This document shows positions 7,981 to 16,713 of a stretch of 64,000 nucleotides of DNA, piece by piece (position 1 is the stretch's first letter; the number at the start of each line of letters is the position of its first letter). The notes below the pieces were generated by a model. It ran no database searches and was not told where the DNA came from. It saw only the letters and a program-made list of their open reading frames with translations. The DNA lies in assembly GCF_014698935.1 (NCBI RefSeq), contig NZ_JACVMN010000001.1:930001-994000 (forward strand). Reading direction: 5' to 3'. The DNA comes from Flagellimonas sp. S3867 (GTDB lineage Bacteria; Bacteroidota; Bacteroidia; Flavobacteriales; Flavobacteriaceae). The translations under genes and the position numbers were made by a program.

Positions 7981-8520
7981 TTATCCTTTCAAAAAATCTC
8001 CAATTTCACCTAGTCCTTCTCCTTTGTAATCTGATTTTTGAATGGCCTGCATAAGTTGTACTATATGTGCGGGGTTCATGTCTTTTCCCAAAACCCTGAC
8101 CAAGGCAAAGCCTTTGTCTTTGCTGTCACCGTAAATGATGACCTCATCGATTGCATCTTCATCCCCAAGATATTTGATAACACCTTTTCCGTAGGAAGAA
8201 TTTATCTTCATCAATTCCACAAACTCATCATCCTTAAGAATTTCCCTTACTTTGGTTTTCTCGGCCTTGTACTCAGCGGCATTGTCGGCATTCTTTTTGA
8301 AAGCCAAGAGGTTGAACTTTCTAAGTGATTCCACAGCTTGCTTTTGTGTTTCGGTAAGATCTACCCCATCCATTTTTAAGATGCTCGCCGGAACATCAAC
8401 TACAATGAAATTAGGATTCTCTGAATTATCCACATAATACTCCTGTAGACTTTGCTGTGATGAGCAGGAGGCCAAAAGTATGGCTCCTGCTATCATTAAA
8501 CTTTTAAACATATATTTCAT
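7981..8520 (-). CDS. DUF4252 family lipoprotein
   Basis: 179 residues from the ATG at 8520 (a GTG two codons earlier is less likely). MKYMFKSLMIAGAILLASCSS is a signal peptide with lipobox LASC. The mature part follows the DUF4252 pattern: a strand with FIVVDVPASIL, a helix ETQKQAVESLRKFNLLAFK, then EFVELMKINSSYGKGVIKYLG and a C-terminal helix ending in LGEIGDFLKG. The function is unknown. It is the last and most divergent of three DUF4252 genes in this operon and the only one with a lipobox. Confidence 0.85.
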   Translation of the reverse strand: MKYMFKSLMIAGAILLASCSSQQSLQEYYVDNSENPNFIVVDVPASILKMDGVDLTETQKQAVESLRKFNLLAFKKNADNAAEYKAEKTKVREILKDDEFVELMKINSSYGKGVIKYLGDEDAIDEVIIYGDSKDKGFALVRVLGKDMNPAHIVQLMQAIQKSDYKGEGLGEIGDFLKG

Positions 8521-8540
8521 CTGCACTTTTTTGATTGCTA

Positions 8541-9086
8541 TTATTCTTTATCCAATTTCTCCAACCCTTTATGGAGCTTCATTTTTCTGGTCAACGAACC
8601 CACTTTTGCAAGGTCAATATCTCCTGTCATGGTCAACAGAACGGTTTCAAAATTGTGATGGTCATTGCCATGCTTTTTGTCATCTATCCCCGTCACAAAC
8701 ATCAATAACTCTTCAACGCTGTCTTCATTTTTCCCATGCTTGATGTAAAACCTCAAATTAGTGTCTCCGTCTTTCACTTTCATCAATTCCTCTAATTTAG
8801 ATGACTTTACATATTGCTTCATGGTCGCTGCCATATCTGCTGCCGCACTGTCATCTTCTGAAAGAAAGATTTTGATATTGTTAATGTTTTTGGCCAGTTC
8901 TACAAACTCCCTACTCTCTTCATCTTCATCATCAGCCATCATTGCCGCGGCAATTTTGAGCATGCCATTGTTAATGGTTACGGTTCCTACTCTATCGGAA
9001 TCCTCGAACTTATCGAATATTGACTGTGAAATTCCCATAAAAGGAAGCATTCCGGCCAACAGCATAATAATTATTACTTTTTTCAT
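8541..9086 (-). CDS. DUF4252 family secreted protein
   Basis: 181 residues from the ATG at 9086; the upstream frame extension codes for nothing family-like. The signal peptide MKKVIIIMLLAGMLPFMGISQ ends in a typical flavobacterial SQ. The mature start SIFDKFEDSDRVGTVTINNGM closely matches the next gene (SLFDKFEDLDDVTSVVVNKSM), so the two are tandem duplicates. An acidic stretch (MADDEDEESREF) interrupts the domain. The 5' leader contains CATCAATCAAAAAAC, also found before three genes at 32.5-33.6 kb. Confidence 0.85.
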   Translation of the reverse strand: MKKVIIIMLLAGMLPFMGISQSIFDKFEDSDRVGTVTINNGMLKIAAAMMADDEDEESREFVELAKNINNIKIFLSEDDSAAADMAATMKQYVKSSKLEELMKVKDGDTNLRFYIKHGKNEDSVEELLMFVTGIDDKKHGNDHHNFETVLLTMTGDIDLAKVGSLTRKMKLHKGLEKLDKE

Positions 9087-9170
9087 TTTGATGTTTTTTG
9101 ATTGATGTTTCGTCATCAGTTCAAAGCTGGCAGAATATCTGAATCCTGCCAACTGAAAACTGCTCACTGT

Positions 9171-9710
9171 TTATTGTTTTTTACCTGCCTTGTTCAACTC
9201 TTGTGGCAAGTTCATCTTGTTGGTCAACGAATTGATCTTGTTCAAGTTGATATCTCCTGTCAATGAAAGTAAAACCGTCTCGAACTTTCGGCCATCTGCC
9301 TCAACTTCTTTCAATCCGGTTACGAACATCAACAACTCACTCACATGGTCATCATCCTTACCTTGTTTAATGTAGAACTTTACATTGGCATCCTTATCCT
9401 TCACACGCATTAACTCTTCCATGGTAGAGGATTTTAGGTATCTGTTCACTGATGATTTCATATCATCACCAATTTCCTTATTGTCGGTGGTAAACACCTT
9501 TAAGCTTTTAAGGCTACTGGCAATGTCCATAAAATCCTGTGCTTCTTGATCATCCACTTCCACATCTATCTTCGCCAACAGGTTGAACATGCTTTTGTTT
9601 ACCACAACAGAGGTCACGTCATCCAAATCCTCGAATTTATCGAACAGTGATTGCGAAAAACCTGAAAGTGGTAGTACAGCTATTAAAATGATTAAAATAT
9701 TCCTTTTCAT
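9171..9710 (-). CDS. DUF4252 family secreted protein
   Basis: 179 residues with the signal peptide MKRNILIILIAVLPLSGFSQ. The domain then runs through SLFDKFEDLDDVTSVVVNKSM, a helix with DFMDIASSLKSLKVF, and the strands VKFYIKQGKDDDHVSELLMF and VLLSLTGDINLNKINSL. It is about as long as its neighbour and clearly paralogous to it. It starts 10 bases after the stop of the anti-sigma-like gene, so the sigma factor, membrane protein and three DUF4252 genes probably make one transcript. The role is unknown. Confidence 0.85.
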   Translation of the reverse strand: MKRNILIILIAVLPLSGFSQSLFDKFEDLDDVTSVVVNKSMFNLLAKIDVEVDDQEAQDFMDIASSLKSLKVFTTDNKEIGDDMKSSVNRYLKSSTMEELMRVKDKDANVKFYIKQGKDDDHVSELLMFVTGLKEVEADGRKFETVLLSLTGDINLNKINSLTNKMNLPQELNKAGKKQ

Positions 9711-9720
9711 TTTTTACGAT

Positions 9721-10140
9721 TTAATTATTATTATAAATTTTCTGTTTTGCGACTTCAAACTCTTGTAAATAGGCCACTTTTTCCGTGCCTTTCCCAAAAT
9801 TCTCCGCTAAGAGCTCAAAAGCCTTTTTGGTTTCTTGATAGGCATACTCTGCCTGTCTTTTTTCCTGGTATTGATTACCAAAATAGATGCCAAAGGATAA
9901 AACTGCTACGGCCGCAACGGAAATCCACTTGTAAAAGTCTTTTCTAGGTTTTAATGGAACCTGCTTGGTATACCGTTCTTCCTTGGCGTTGGAAAAGTAG
10001 TTGAACATGGGCTTATATTGCTTCAGATGTGTTGGTACACTTTCTTGGGAAAAATAAGCTTGCAATGTTTTTTCTTCGGCCACCGTGGTGGTCGCTTCGA
10101 AATACTTTTCCAATAATTTTTCTATGTTATCCAATTCCAT
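9721..10140 (-). CDS. Single-pass membrane protein, anti-sigma-like
   Basis: 139 residues. The cytoplasmic N-terminus (about 70 residues) begins MELDNIEKLLEKYFEATTT and resembles the short helical N-termini of anti-sigma proteins. One membrane helix (ISVAAVAVLSFGIYFG) lies near 73-88, followed by a periplasmic helix rich in charged residues. Its start overlaps the end of the ECF sigma gene by 14 bases, the usual arrangement for a sigma and its regulator. Its C-terminal half (from the membrane helix on) is paralogous to the 82-residue protein at 32576. Anti-sigma function is inferred from position, not from a known domain. Confidence 0.75.
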   Translation of the reverse strand: MELDNIEKLLEKYFEATTTVAEEKTLQAYFSQESVPTHLKQYKPMFNYFSNAKEERYTKQVPLKPRKDFYKWISVAAVAVLSFGIYFGNQYQEKRQAEYAYQETKKAFELLAENFGKGTEKVAYLQEFEVAKQKIYNNN

Positions 10141-10636
10141 AGCTATGTTTTTTTACTAATTCTTGTCGTACTGTTTTTCGTGCTCTTGATAATGCTACTC
10201 TAACTGCCGTAGGTTTCATATCCAAAAGTTCGCATATTTCTTCAAACTCATATTGTTCTACGTCCCTTAACTGCAAAACCATTTTTTGTTGTTCCGGGAG
10301 CTCTTCCATAATCCGTTCCATCCACCGAACACTGTCTTCTGCTTCGAGCTGTCCCTGCAATGATGTGCTTTCATCGCTATAATTACTGTGCACTAATTTT
10401 AGGTTTCCCGCCTGCTTGGATTTTAATCGGTCCAAACAGAAATTCTTGGTCATTGTCATGGCAAAAGCTTCCACGTTTTTATATTCTCCCATGCTTTCGT
10501 TCTTTGACCATAGTTTTAGCAAAATTTCTTGCGTGGCATCTTCCGCTTCCTCCCTGGAGACCAAAAGCCGTTTGGCCAGTCGGTACAGCTTGTCCTTAAA
10601 GGGCATGACCACATTTAAAAATTCGGCTTGTTTCAT
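10127..10636 (-). CDS. ECF-type RNA polymerase sigma factor (sigma-70 family)
   Basis: 169 residues. Region 2 has LYRLAKRLLVSREEAEDATQ and ILLKLW, and AFAMTMTKNFCLDRLKSKQ covers the -10-recognition part. Region 4 is LPEQQKMVLQLRDVEQYEF followed by EEICELLDMKPTAVRVALSRARKTVRQEL, the helix-turn-helix that reads the -35 element. The gene heads an operon with an anti-sigma-like membrane protein and three secreted DUF4252 proteins, suggesting that an envelope signal controls them. The divergent S41 protease starts about 210 bases away. Confidence 0.92.
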   Translation of the reverse strand: MKQAEFLNVVMPFKDKLYRLAKRLLVSREEAEDATQEILLKLWSKNESMGEYKNVEAFAMTMTKNFCLDRLKSKQAGNLKLVHSNYSDESTSLQGQLEAEDSVRWMERIMEELPEQQKMVLQLRDVEQYEFEEICELLDMKPTAVRVALSRARKTVRQELVKKHSYGIG

Positions 10637-10847
10637 TCGGTTGTCTTAGTTGTAATAAGCATAAAATTCTCCGCCTATATTATCACGACGACACATATCG
10701 AATTTTGTTACAAAAAGTTTGTATTCTCCTGATATGTATCTATTTTGTGACTTCAATTTGTAAGAATTTAGAAATTTATACCACATAAATACTATGTTTT
10801 CCTGTTTATATGGAATGATATTTGATGATTCTTGTAAAAAGTTCGCT

Positions 10848-12314
10848 ATGAAGAAATTACTTTTCCCCCTTGTTGCCTTGTTGTTTATTGCTTGCTCTAG
10901 TGACGATGACAATGGCATAGAAAATCCTAATCCAAATCCGCCGACCGCTACCCTAGATGATGTATTGGTCCAAAATTTTATGTGGGGGGCGATGAACCTC
11001 TGGTATTTTTGGCAAGCTGATGTGCCTGATTTAGCTGACGGCCGATTTGCAAATGATGAAGAATACACGGAATTTTTAGCTGCGACCGAAAATCCTTCCG
11101 ATTTCTTCTTTGATGTGCTTTTGTTCGGTGAAGATCGCTTTAGTTTTTTAAATGACGACTTTAACGAGCTTGTGAACAATCTCTCAGGAGTTTCAAAAAG
11201 TAATGGGCTTGAATTTGGGCTTGTTCAATTTTCTGGAAGTAATGATCTGTTTGGATATGTGCAATACATTGTTCCAGATTCAGATGCATCTACCAAAAGT
11301 ATTCAGCGCGGGGATATCTTTACTCGGGTCGATGGACAACAACTCACTATAGAAAACTATCGCAATCTGTTGTTTGGCAGCAATGACACCTATACTTTAG
11401 GATTGGCCGATATTGGTGGAGGCACTATTACTGATAATGGTACAGAGGTTAGTTTAACCAAGATTGAAAATCAGGTAGAGGATCCTATTTTGGTAGCTGA
11501 GACATTGGATGTCAACGGAACCAAAATAGCCTACTTGATGTACAACCGCTTCCTAAGAAATTTTGATGAACAACTTAATGCGGCCTTTGGAAAGTTTGTT
11601 ACTGATGGTGCCACGGAGCTTGTACTTGACATGAGATACAATCCGGGAGGGTCAGTAAATACTTCCAGACTTTTGGCAAGCATGGTCCATAGTACCGATA
11701 CCGACAAGCTTTACATTCGTCAACGTTGGAACGGTAAAATACAGGCCCAATTGAGTGCAGAACAATTAGAGGACTATTTTGCCAATACCACGGGAACAAG
11801 TGCAGTCAATTCTTTGAACTTGAGCAAGGTTTATGTGTTGGCCACAAATGGTTCAGCTTCGGCCAGTGAACTGGTCATGAACGGCTTGGCTCCTCATGTT
11901 GATGTTGTGCATATTGGTGAAACTACACGAGGGAAAAATGAGTTTTCCATTACTTTGGTGGATGACCCGGATAATGCATTCATATATGATAGCAATCGCG
12001 AGGATCAAATCAACCCCAATAACAGTTGGGGCATACAACCTTTGGTTGGACGTAATGAAAATGCAGATGGATTCTTTGACTACACTGCTGGGTTAGCACC
12101 GGATATTGTGCTAGAAGAAGATTTGGAAAACCTTGGTGTATTAGGTGATGTCAACGAACCTTTATTGGCACGGGCTATTCAAGAGATTACTGGCATTACC
12201 ACAAAACGTAGTTTTTCCGTTTCAATGCCGGCTAAAATGTTTACCAGTTCTAGAATTGAAACTTCAATCAAAGACAATATGTATTTGGACAAACCATTGC
12301 ATTTGAACAAATAG
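10848..12314 (+). CDS. S41 family serine peptidase lipoprotein (C-terminal processing protease-like)
   Basis: 488 residues from the ATG at 10848, the start that gives a lipoprotein signal (MKKLLFPLVALLFIACSSDDD, Cys17). A helical N-terminal domain with NLWYFWQADVPDL comes first, then a PDZ-like part (residues 120-200) with IQRGDIFTRVDGQQL. The S41 core follows, with LDMRYNPGGSVNTSRLLASM and the catalytic motif GSASASE; Ser338 and Lys363 (TTRGK) are 25 residues apart, as in the CtpA/D1P Ser-Lys dyad. It should act in the periplasm or at the surface. It is transcribed divergently from the ECF sigma gene and ends before a strong terminator. Confidence 0.9.
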   Translation: MKKLLFPLVALLFIACSSDDDNGIENPNPNPPTATLDDVLVQNFMWGAMNLWYFWQADVPDLADGRFANDEEYTEFLAATENPSDFFFDVLLFGEDRFSFLNDDFNELVNNLSGVSKSNGLEFGLVQFSGSNDLFGYVQYIVPDSDASTKSIQRGDIFTRVDGQQLTIENYRNLLFGSNDTYTLGLADIGGGTITDNGTEVSLTKIENQVEDPILVAETLDVNGTKIAYLMYNRFLRNFDEQLNAAFGKFVTDGATELVLDMRYNPGGSVNTSRLLASMVHSTDTDKLYIRQRWNGKIQAQLSAEQLEDYFANTTGTSAVNSLNLSKVYVLATNGSASASELVMNGLAPHVDVVHIGETTRGKNEFSITLVDDPDNAFIYDSNREDQINPNNSWGIQPLVGRNENADGFFDYTAGLAPDIVLEEDLENLGVLGDVNEPLLARAIQEITGITTKRSFSVSMPAKMFTSSRIETSIKDNMYLDKPLHLNK

Positions 12315-12325
12315 CACTATTTACA

Positions 12326-12363
12326 AAAAAAGAAAAGCGGCCTATCGGCCGCTTTTCTTTTTT
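12326..12363. terminator. Bidirectional intrinsic terminator between S41 and B12 genes
   Basis: A 17-pair stem (GCGGCC / GGCCGC core extended by A and T runs) with a TATC loop lies between the two convergent genes. A-tract and T-tract on either side make it functional in both directions. Confidence 0.9.
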
Positions 12364-12382
12364 CATTTCATTTAGTTGACTT

Positions 12383-13324
12383 TTAACCGAGTATCACCTT
12401 CGTCGAATTTACATGATGATATTTTTTAGACAGCTTTTCGGGAACATGTAAAACATCAGGATGAAAAAGACCCGCAAGCAGTTCAATTCCATTGACCAAT
12501 GTATTGGCCGAAGATTGTGTAAACATATCAAAATCAGCAATAAAAATGGCATTGTCCTGGAATGCCTTTAAATCCTTCCAGCCTTCCTTATCTCTTAAAA
12601 TATGTAGCTCTTCCAATGTCCGGTCTACGGTAAATCCGCATGGAGCTATGACCAAAACTTCTGGGTTGTATTTCACAATCTTTTCCCATTGGGTAACAAT
12701 GCTATCCCCAGAAGGATTGGAAAGCATATCCACTCCCCCGGCATAGGCAATTTGATGTGGAATCCAGTGTCCACAATTGAAAATAGGATCTAGCCACTCC
12801 ATCAACATGATACGCTTGGGCAATGCTTTAGCAGCTCTTAACTTATCTACAACGACATTAATTCGCTGGTGCAGTTTTTTTAAATAATCATAGGCAACCT
12901 CTTCTCTTCCCAATGCCCTGGCAATGGTCACAGCAGATTGAAAAACGTCCTCCAAAGATTCAGGACTTATAGAGATCAATTCCGGTTGCTTCTCCAAATT
13001 GGCAACCACAGCAGCCGTGCAAGCAGTGTCTATCTGGCAGATATCGCACATATCTTGGGTAAAGATAATGTCGGGAGCTATTTGTTCCAAAAGTGGCTCA
13101 TCCACATAATACAAATCTTTTCCTTGGTGTTTACTTGCCGAAAAAAGAGCATCTATTTCACCGCTGGATAGATTTTTTCCTTCAAGCACGCATCGAACCA
13201 CTGGTTTTTTTTCTTTCAGAGCCTGTTCAGGACATTCAAAAGTGATGCCATGCAAATACTCTTCAAACCCCATATCGTAGAGCATTTGGGTCACAGCCGG
13301 TAAAAACGAACAAACCTTTAGCAT
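12383..13324 (-). CDS. Cobalamin-binding protein (BtuF/COG0614-like) without signal peptide
   Basis: 313 residues in the periplasmic binding protein class III fold: MLKVCSFLPAVTQMLYDMGF at the start, APDIIFTQ near residue 85, a long linking helix, then MLMEWLDPIFNCGHW and NPEVLVIAPCGF. Unlike normal BtuF proteins it begins directly at the fold, with no signal peptide or lipobox, so it may be cytosolic unless the start is wrong. It has an unusual cysteine cluster, MCDICQIDTAC. It starts 19 bases after the B12 receptor gene, under the same riboswitch, so cobalamin or a cobinamide precursor is the likely ligand. Confidence 0.82.
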   Translation of the reverse strand: MLKVCSFLPAVTQMLYDMGFEEYLHGITFECPEQALKEKKPVVRCVLEGKNLSSGEIDALFSASKHQGKDLYYVDEPLLEQIAPDIIFTQDMCDICQIDTACTAAVVANLEKQPELISISPESLEDVFQSAVTIARALGREEVAYDYLKKLHQRINVVVDKLRAAKALPKRIMLMEWLDPIFNCGHWIPHQIAYAGGVDMLSNPSGDSIVTQWEKIVKYNPEVLVIAPCGFTVDRTLEELHILRDKEGWKDLKAFQDNAIFIADFDMFTQSSANTLVNGIELLAGLFHPDVLHVPEKLSKKYHHVNSTKVILG

Positions 13325-13343
13325 GGCATCAAATTATTGAATA

Positions 13344-15206
13344 TTATAAAGTCAAATTAAACCCAGCGCTTATATTTCTTCCGCGGGTAGTAAAACCAAT
13401 GACCTCAACATATTCTTCATTCAACAAATTGTTCCCGTTCAAGAATACTTTTAGCTTATTGGGTTTTAGTTCATGTTCCACATATAAGTTCACCAAAGAG
13501 AAGGTATCCAACGCCACATCCGTAAATGTGCTGAAATCTGTATCGAATCTTTGACCGGTATACGCGTAGCTAAGAGAAATTCCCGTTGTTTCGCAAATTT
13601 GGTAGTTCAAGGCAAGATTCACCTTATGTTTTGGGATTCTAATGGCATTATCGCCCTTTCGTTCGGTAAACGTATAGTTGGCATCCACACTGAATGCATC
13701 TGATGGCTGCCATGATGCTTCCACTTCTACGCCATTGGCATCTATTTCATTGGAAACATTGATACTGGTAAAATTTTGGTCGAAACCAATCGTGTTTTTC
13801 TCGTTTCGGTCAAAATAAAGGGCGCTCACCCTAAGCTTATCATTCACAAAATATTCAACACCACCCTCGATGGTTCTGTTTTCTTCTGGTTCCAAATCTG
13901 GATTGGCACCAAAATCACCAAACAACTGAATCAAATTAGGTGTGATATAGGATGTGGCATAAGACCCCAACAATTTTAGGTATCCATTGGATGTGGTAAA
14001 TGCGTATGACGGATTGACGTTGTAAACAAAATGATTGCCATATTCCGAGTGGGTATTAAATCGTACCCCTGTATTCAAATTGAAACCAAAATCGGAAACA
14101 TAGACCACATTGGCATAGGGATCTAGAATATTAAAATCGGCTTCGCTGCTAAAAACAGCCTCATCCTTTACATAGTTTACCCCTAGAATGGTGTGCCATT
14201 TGTTATCAATCACATATTTATTGTAAAAATCCAAAACCAGATTCTTACCATCTGAAATACTCTCTCCAAAAGTACTTTTAGAATCCGTTTCGTAGTCCGT
14301 ATAAGCCGAGTTTATATGAATAGAACCCTTGTTATATTGGAAAGAAGATGAAAGTCCAACCCTGTCTTGCTTTACCTTGGCACGATTGGGTGCTTCCGCC
14401 AGTGACGCATCAAACTCTGTGTCAAACTTTGTTTGATTGCCATAAACTGATACTTCAAAATTGTCCGAAAATTGATAGCCAACCTTTAGATTGGTACTAT
14501 AATGCGAGAACGTATCTTCTTCATTTTCCGATGTTGTCGCAGCTGAAAGTCCGCTCGAATATCGGTTTGAAAAACCGGCATTGTAATAGAATTTGTTCAA
14601 GGTTCCATTTATCGATATAGCGTTTCCAAAACTTGCCAAATTGTAATTTTGGTCATTCGCAGTTTGATTGGTTCCAATTGTGGATTGTACATTCCCTGCA
14701 ATTTTTTCCCTTGAACTTTTCTTTGTGGTAATATTGATTACCGCTGTTGCCGCATTGGTTCCGTATAACGTACTAGCCGCTCCCTTAATGATTTCGATGG
14801 ATTCAATATCGGCTGTTGCTAGCAATCTCAAATCGTATTCTTGAGAAAAGGAAGATGGGTCAGAAACTCTAACACCATCTATGATGATCAAGGCTTGACG
14901 ACCTCTACCACCTCTTGCGAAAACTCCAAACACGGAGCCGTCTCGACCACGACTTCCTGTTATTTCAATTCCACTCTTGGTGTTGATGATTTCTGGAATC
15001 GTCTTTCCCTGGCTCCTTTCCAGCTCTTCAGCCGAAATTTTAATGACTGTTTTACCTGAATTTTCTCGTTTCAACTGAAACCGGGAATCACTCACAACCA
15101 CTTCTTGCAGTTGCTGTACTTCGACAGAATCTTGCCGAGATTCTTGGGCATAAAGTCCCTGACCTGCCACAAAAGTGGCACATAACAATACATAAGTTTT
15201 TTTCAT
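13344..15206 (-). CDS. btuB: TonB-dependent outer membrane receptor, BtuB-like
   Basis: 620 residues: signal peptide MKKTYVLLCATFVAGQGLYA, a plug domain (about 35-155) with ISAEELERSQGKTIPEIINT, RGGRGRQALIIIDGVRVSD and IESIEIIKGAASTLYGTNA, then a 22-strand type beta-barrel. The C-terminal strand RNISAGFNLTL ends in a hydrophobic residue as outer membrane proteins do. The length matches BtuB (about 600), not the 900-1100 residue SusC type. A cobalamin riboswitch immediately upstream on the same strand strongly supports vitamin B12 as substrate. Confidence 0.93.
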   Translation of the reverse strand: MKKTYVLLCATFVAGQGLYAQESRQDSVEVQQLQEVVVSDSRFQLKRENSGKTVIKISAEELERSQGKTIPEIINTKSGIEITGSRGRDGSVFGVFARGGRGRQALIIIDGVRVSDPSSFSQEYDLRLLATADIESIEIIKGAASTLYGTNAATAVINITTKKSSREKIAGNVQSTIGTNQTANDQNYNLASFGNAISINGTLNKFYYNAGFSNRYSSGLSAATTSENEEDTFSHYSTNLKVGYQFSDNFEVSVYGNQTKFDTEFDASLAEAPNRAKVKQDRVGLSSSFQYNKGSIHINSAYTDYETDSKSTFGESISDGKNLVLDFYNKYVIDNKWHTILGVNYVKDEAVFSSEADFNILDPYANVVYVSDFGFNLNTGVRFNTHSEYGNHFVYNVNPSYAFTTSNGYLKLLGSYATSYITPNLIQLFGDFGANPDLEPEENRTIEGGVEYFVNDKLRVSALYFDRNEKNTIGFDQNFTSINVSNEIDANGVEVEASWQPSDAFSVDANYTFTERKGDNAIRIPKHKVNLALNYQICETTGISLSYAYTGQRFDTDFSTFTDVALDTFSLVNLYVEHELKPNKLKVFLNGNNLLNEEYVEVIGFTTRGRNISAGFNLTL

Positions 15207-15290
15207 TTTCGTTTAAGTGAATAAACGGGAGAATAGTATGCTGTCCCATACGTAAACCTTTGTCCCGAAAGTTTAACAATGCTTGTTTGA

Positions 15291-15480
15291 ATGTGGCAGG
15301 TCTCCTGACTTGTCTAATGTTATTTGGCCTTCCCATCCGTTTTTAACGGACAGTGGCAATGCAGTAACAACACCCTCAAAATGAGGTGCCAAATCAAGTT
15401 TGGCATAAACTTACAGTTGCGGGAACAGTTCCGGATTCGCACCGGATTCCCTTTTAATCGTGCGAAAAAGCTTCGCACAA
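15291..15480 (-). ncRNA. Cobalamin (adenosylcobalamin) riboswitch
   Basis: Read on the minus strand, the leader contains the conserved elements in order: GGTGCGAATCCGG (plus 15431-15443), the B12 box region GTTCCCGCAACTGTAA (about 15411-15426), a GCCACTGT segment with GGATGGGAAGGC, and AGTCAGGAGACCTGCC at 15295-15310. A GTGCGAA...TTCGCAC hairpin at about 15460-15478 closes the 5' side. The element ends about 85 bases before the start codon of the TonB receptor, so it should switch off the receptor and binding-protein genes when B12 is plentiful. Confidence 0.95.
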
Positions 15481-15555
15481 ACCAAAATTCGGAACGAAAG
15501 TAATCATTCTGTTTAATCTTTTTTCGCAAAAGTTAAATAATCTTACATTTGAAGC

Positions 15556-16713
15556 ATGTCAAAAAATATCCTTTCAAAGCTGTGTTTTGTAACTTTGTTC
15601 ATAGCGTTACTCTCATCATGCGTAGAAAAAAAGAAGCCACTTCCGGTTGAGCAACCCCTGTCTCAACCCCACTTACAATATGCTTCGGGTTTCACCATGG
15701 AAAGGTCAGGGGACGTCACTATAATCAACGTTTCTTCACCATGGCCAGGTGCAGCTTCAGGCTTCACTTATGCGCTTGTTCCAAGGAATAAATTGGCATC
15801 CATCACCCTTCCCAATGATGCGTATGATGCCATTGTAGCAACTCCGGTCCAAAATATGGTGATTACTTCAACCACGCATATTCCCGCCTTTGAAGCCTTA
15901 GGGGTGCTTAATGTGGTTTCCGGTTTTCCCAATACCGATTTGATTTCTTCCCCAGCTACCCGGAAACGCATTGCCGATGGACAAATAAAGGAGTTGGGAA
16001 CCAATGAAAATATAAACACCGAGGTTGTTCTAGAGCTAAATCCAGAAGTCATCATGGGTTTTGGCATCAATGACACCAACAAAGCTTATGAAACCTTAAA
16101 ACGCTCAGGTATTCCTGTTGTTTATAACGGAGATTGGACGGAGCAAACACCATTGGGAAAGGCAGAATGGATTAAGTTCTTTGCCCCTTTCTTTCATAAA
16201 GAAGTGGAAGCCGACAGTATTTTCAAGAATATCGAAACCTCATACAAAGAAGCCAAACTTTTGACCGAAAAAGTAACCCAAAAACCTACGGTGCTTACAG
16301 GTGGATTGTATAAAGATGTGTGGTATGTGGCCGGTGGAAACAGTTGGATGGCCCAATTTCTAAAAGATGCCAATGCCAACTATTTATGGGCAGATTCTGA
16401 CAATAAGGGTAGCATAGGACTGAGTCTGGAAGCAGTACTGGAAAAAGGGCAGCAAGCCAATTTTTGGTTCAATCCCTCATTACATTCCAGTTATGAGGAA
16501 TTACAACAGGCCAATGCACATTATAAAGAATTTGAAGCTTTTAAAAACAAAAAGGTGTTTTCAAATGCGGTTAAAAAAGGGGCTACTGGCGGACTATTGT
16601 TTTATGAATTGGCACCACATCGTCCGGATCTTGTCTTAAAGGATTTGATTTCGATTCTGCATCCAGAACTTCTCATCGATTATCAACCCCATTTTTTTAT
16701 GCCACTAAACTAA
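15556..16713 (+). CDS. btuF: ABC transporter substrate-binding lipoprotein (BtuF/FepB type)
   Basis: 385 residues. MSKNILSKLCFVTLFIALLSSC is a lipoprotein signal (lipobox LSSC). The mature protein has the class III binding fold of COG0614: GFTMERSGDVTIINVSSPWP, a helix ending FEALGVLNVVSGFP, ELNPEVIMGFGIND and GGNSWMAQFLKDAN. It is followed without gap by the permease gene (TAA then ATG) and then the ATPase. Flavobacterial homologues are often called iron-siderophore binding proteins; cobalamin is inferred from the neighbouring B12 riboswitch and receptor. The riboswitch lies on the other strand and cannot act on this gene directly. Confidence 0.88.
   Translation: MSKNILSKLCFVTLFIALLSSCVEKKKPLPVEQPLSQPHLQYASGFTMERSGDVTIINVSSPWPGAASGFTYALVPRNKLASITLPNDAYDAIVATPVQNMVITSTTHIPAFEALGVLNVVSGFPNTDLISSPATRKRIADGQIKELGTNENINTEVVLELNPEVIMGFGINDTNKAYETLKRSGIPVVYNGDWTEQTPLGKAEWIKFFAPFFHKEVEADSIFKNIETSYKEAKLLTEKVTQKPTVLTGGLYKDVWYVAGGNSWMAQFLKDANANYLWADSDNKGSIGLSLEAVLEKGQQANFWFNPSLHSSYEELQQANAHYKEFEAFKNKKVFSNAVKKGATGGLLFYELAPHRPDLVLKDLISILHPELLIDYQPHFFMPLN

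Noticed and set aside
10637..10847. Promoter pair between the sigma and S41 genes
   Set aside because: TATTTTG-like strings occur, but none has the full TAnnTTTG form with a TTTG at the right distance.
10646..11179. 177-codon minus-strand open frame across the start of the S41 gene
   Set aside because: It is antisense to a clear lipoprotein protease, its product is rich in Ser, Lys and Asn without any family pattern, and it leaves no room for the divergent promoter region.
15481..15555. Second riboswitch or clear promoter for the plus-strand btuFCD genes
   Set aside because: No B12 box or other conserved riboswitch element is present on the plus strand. A TACATTTG box at 15544-15551 is too close to the ATG and has no -33 partner, so I did not list it.
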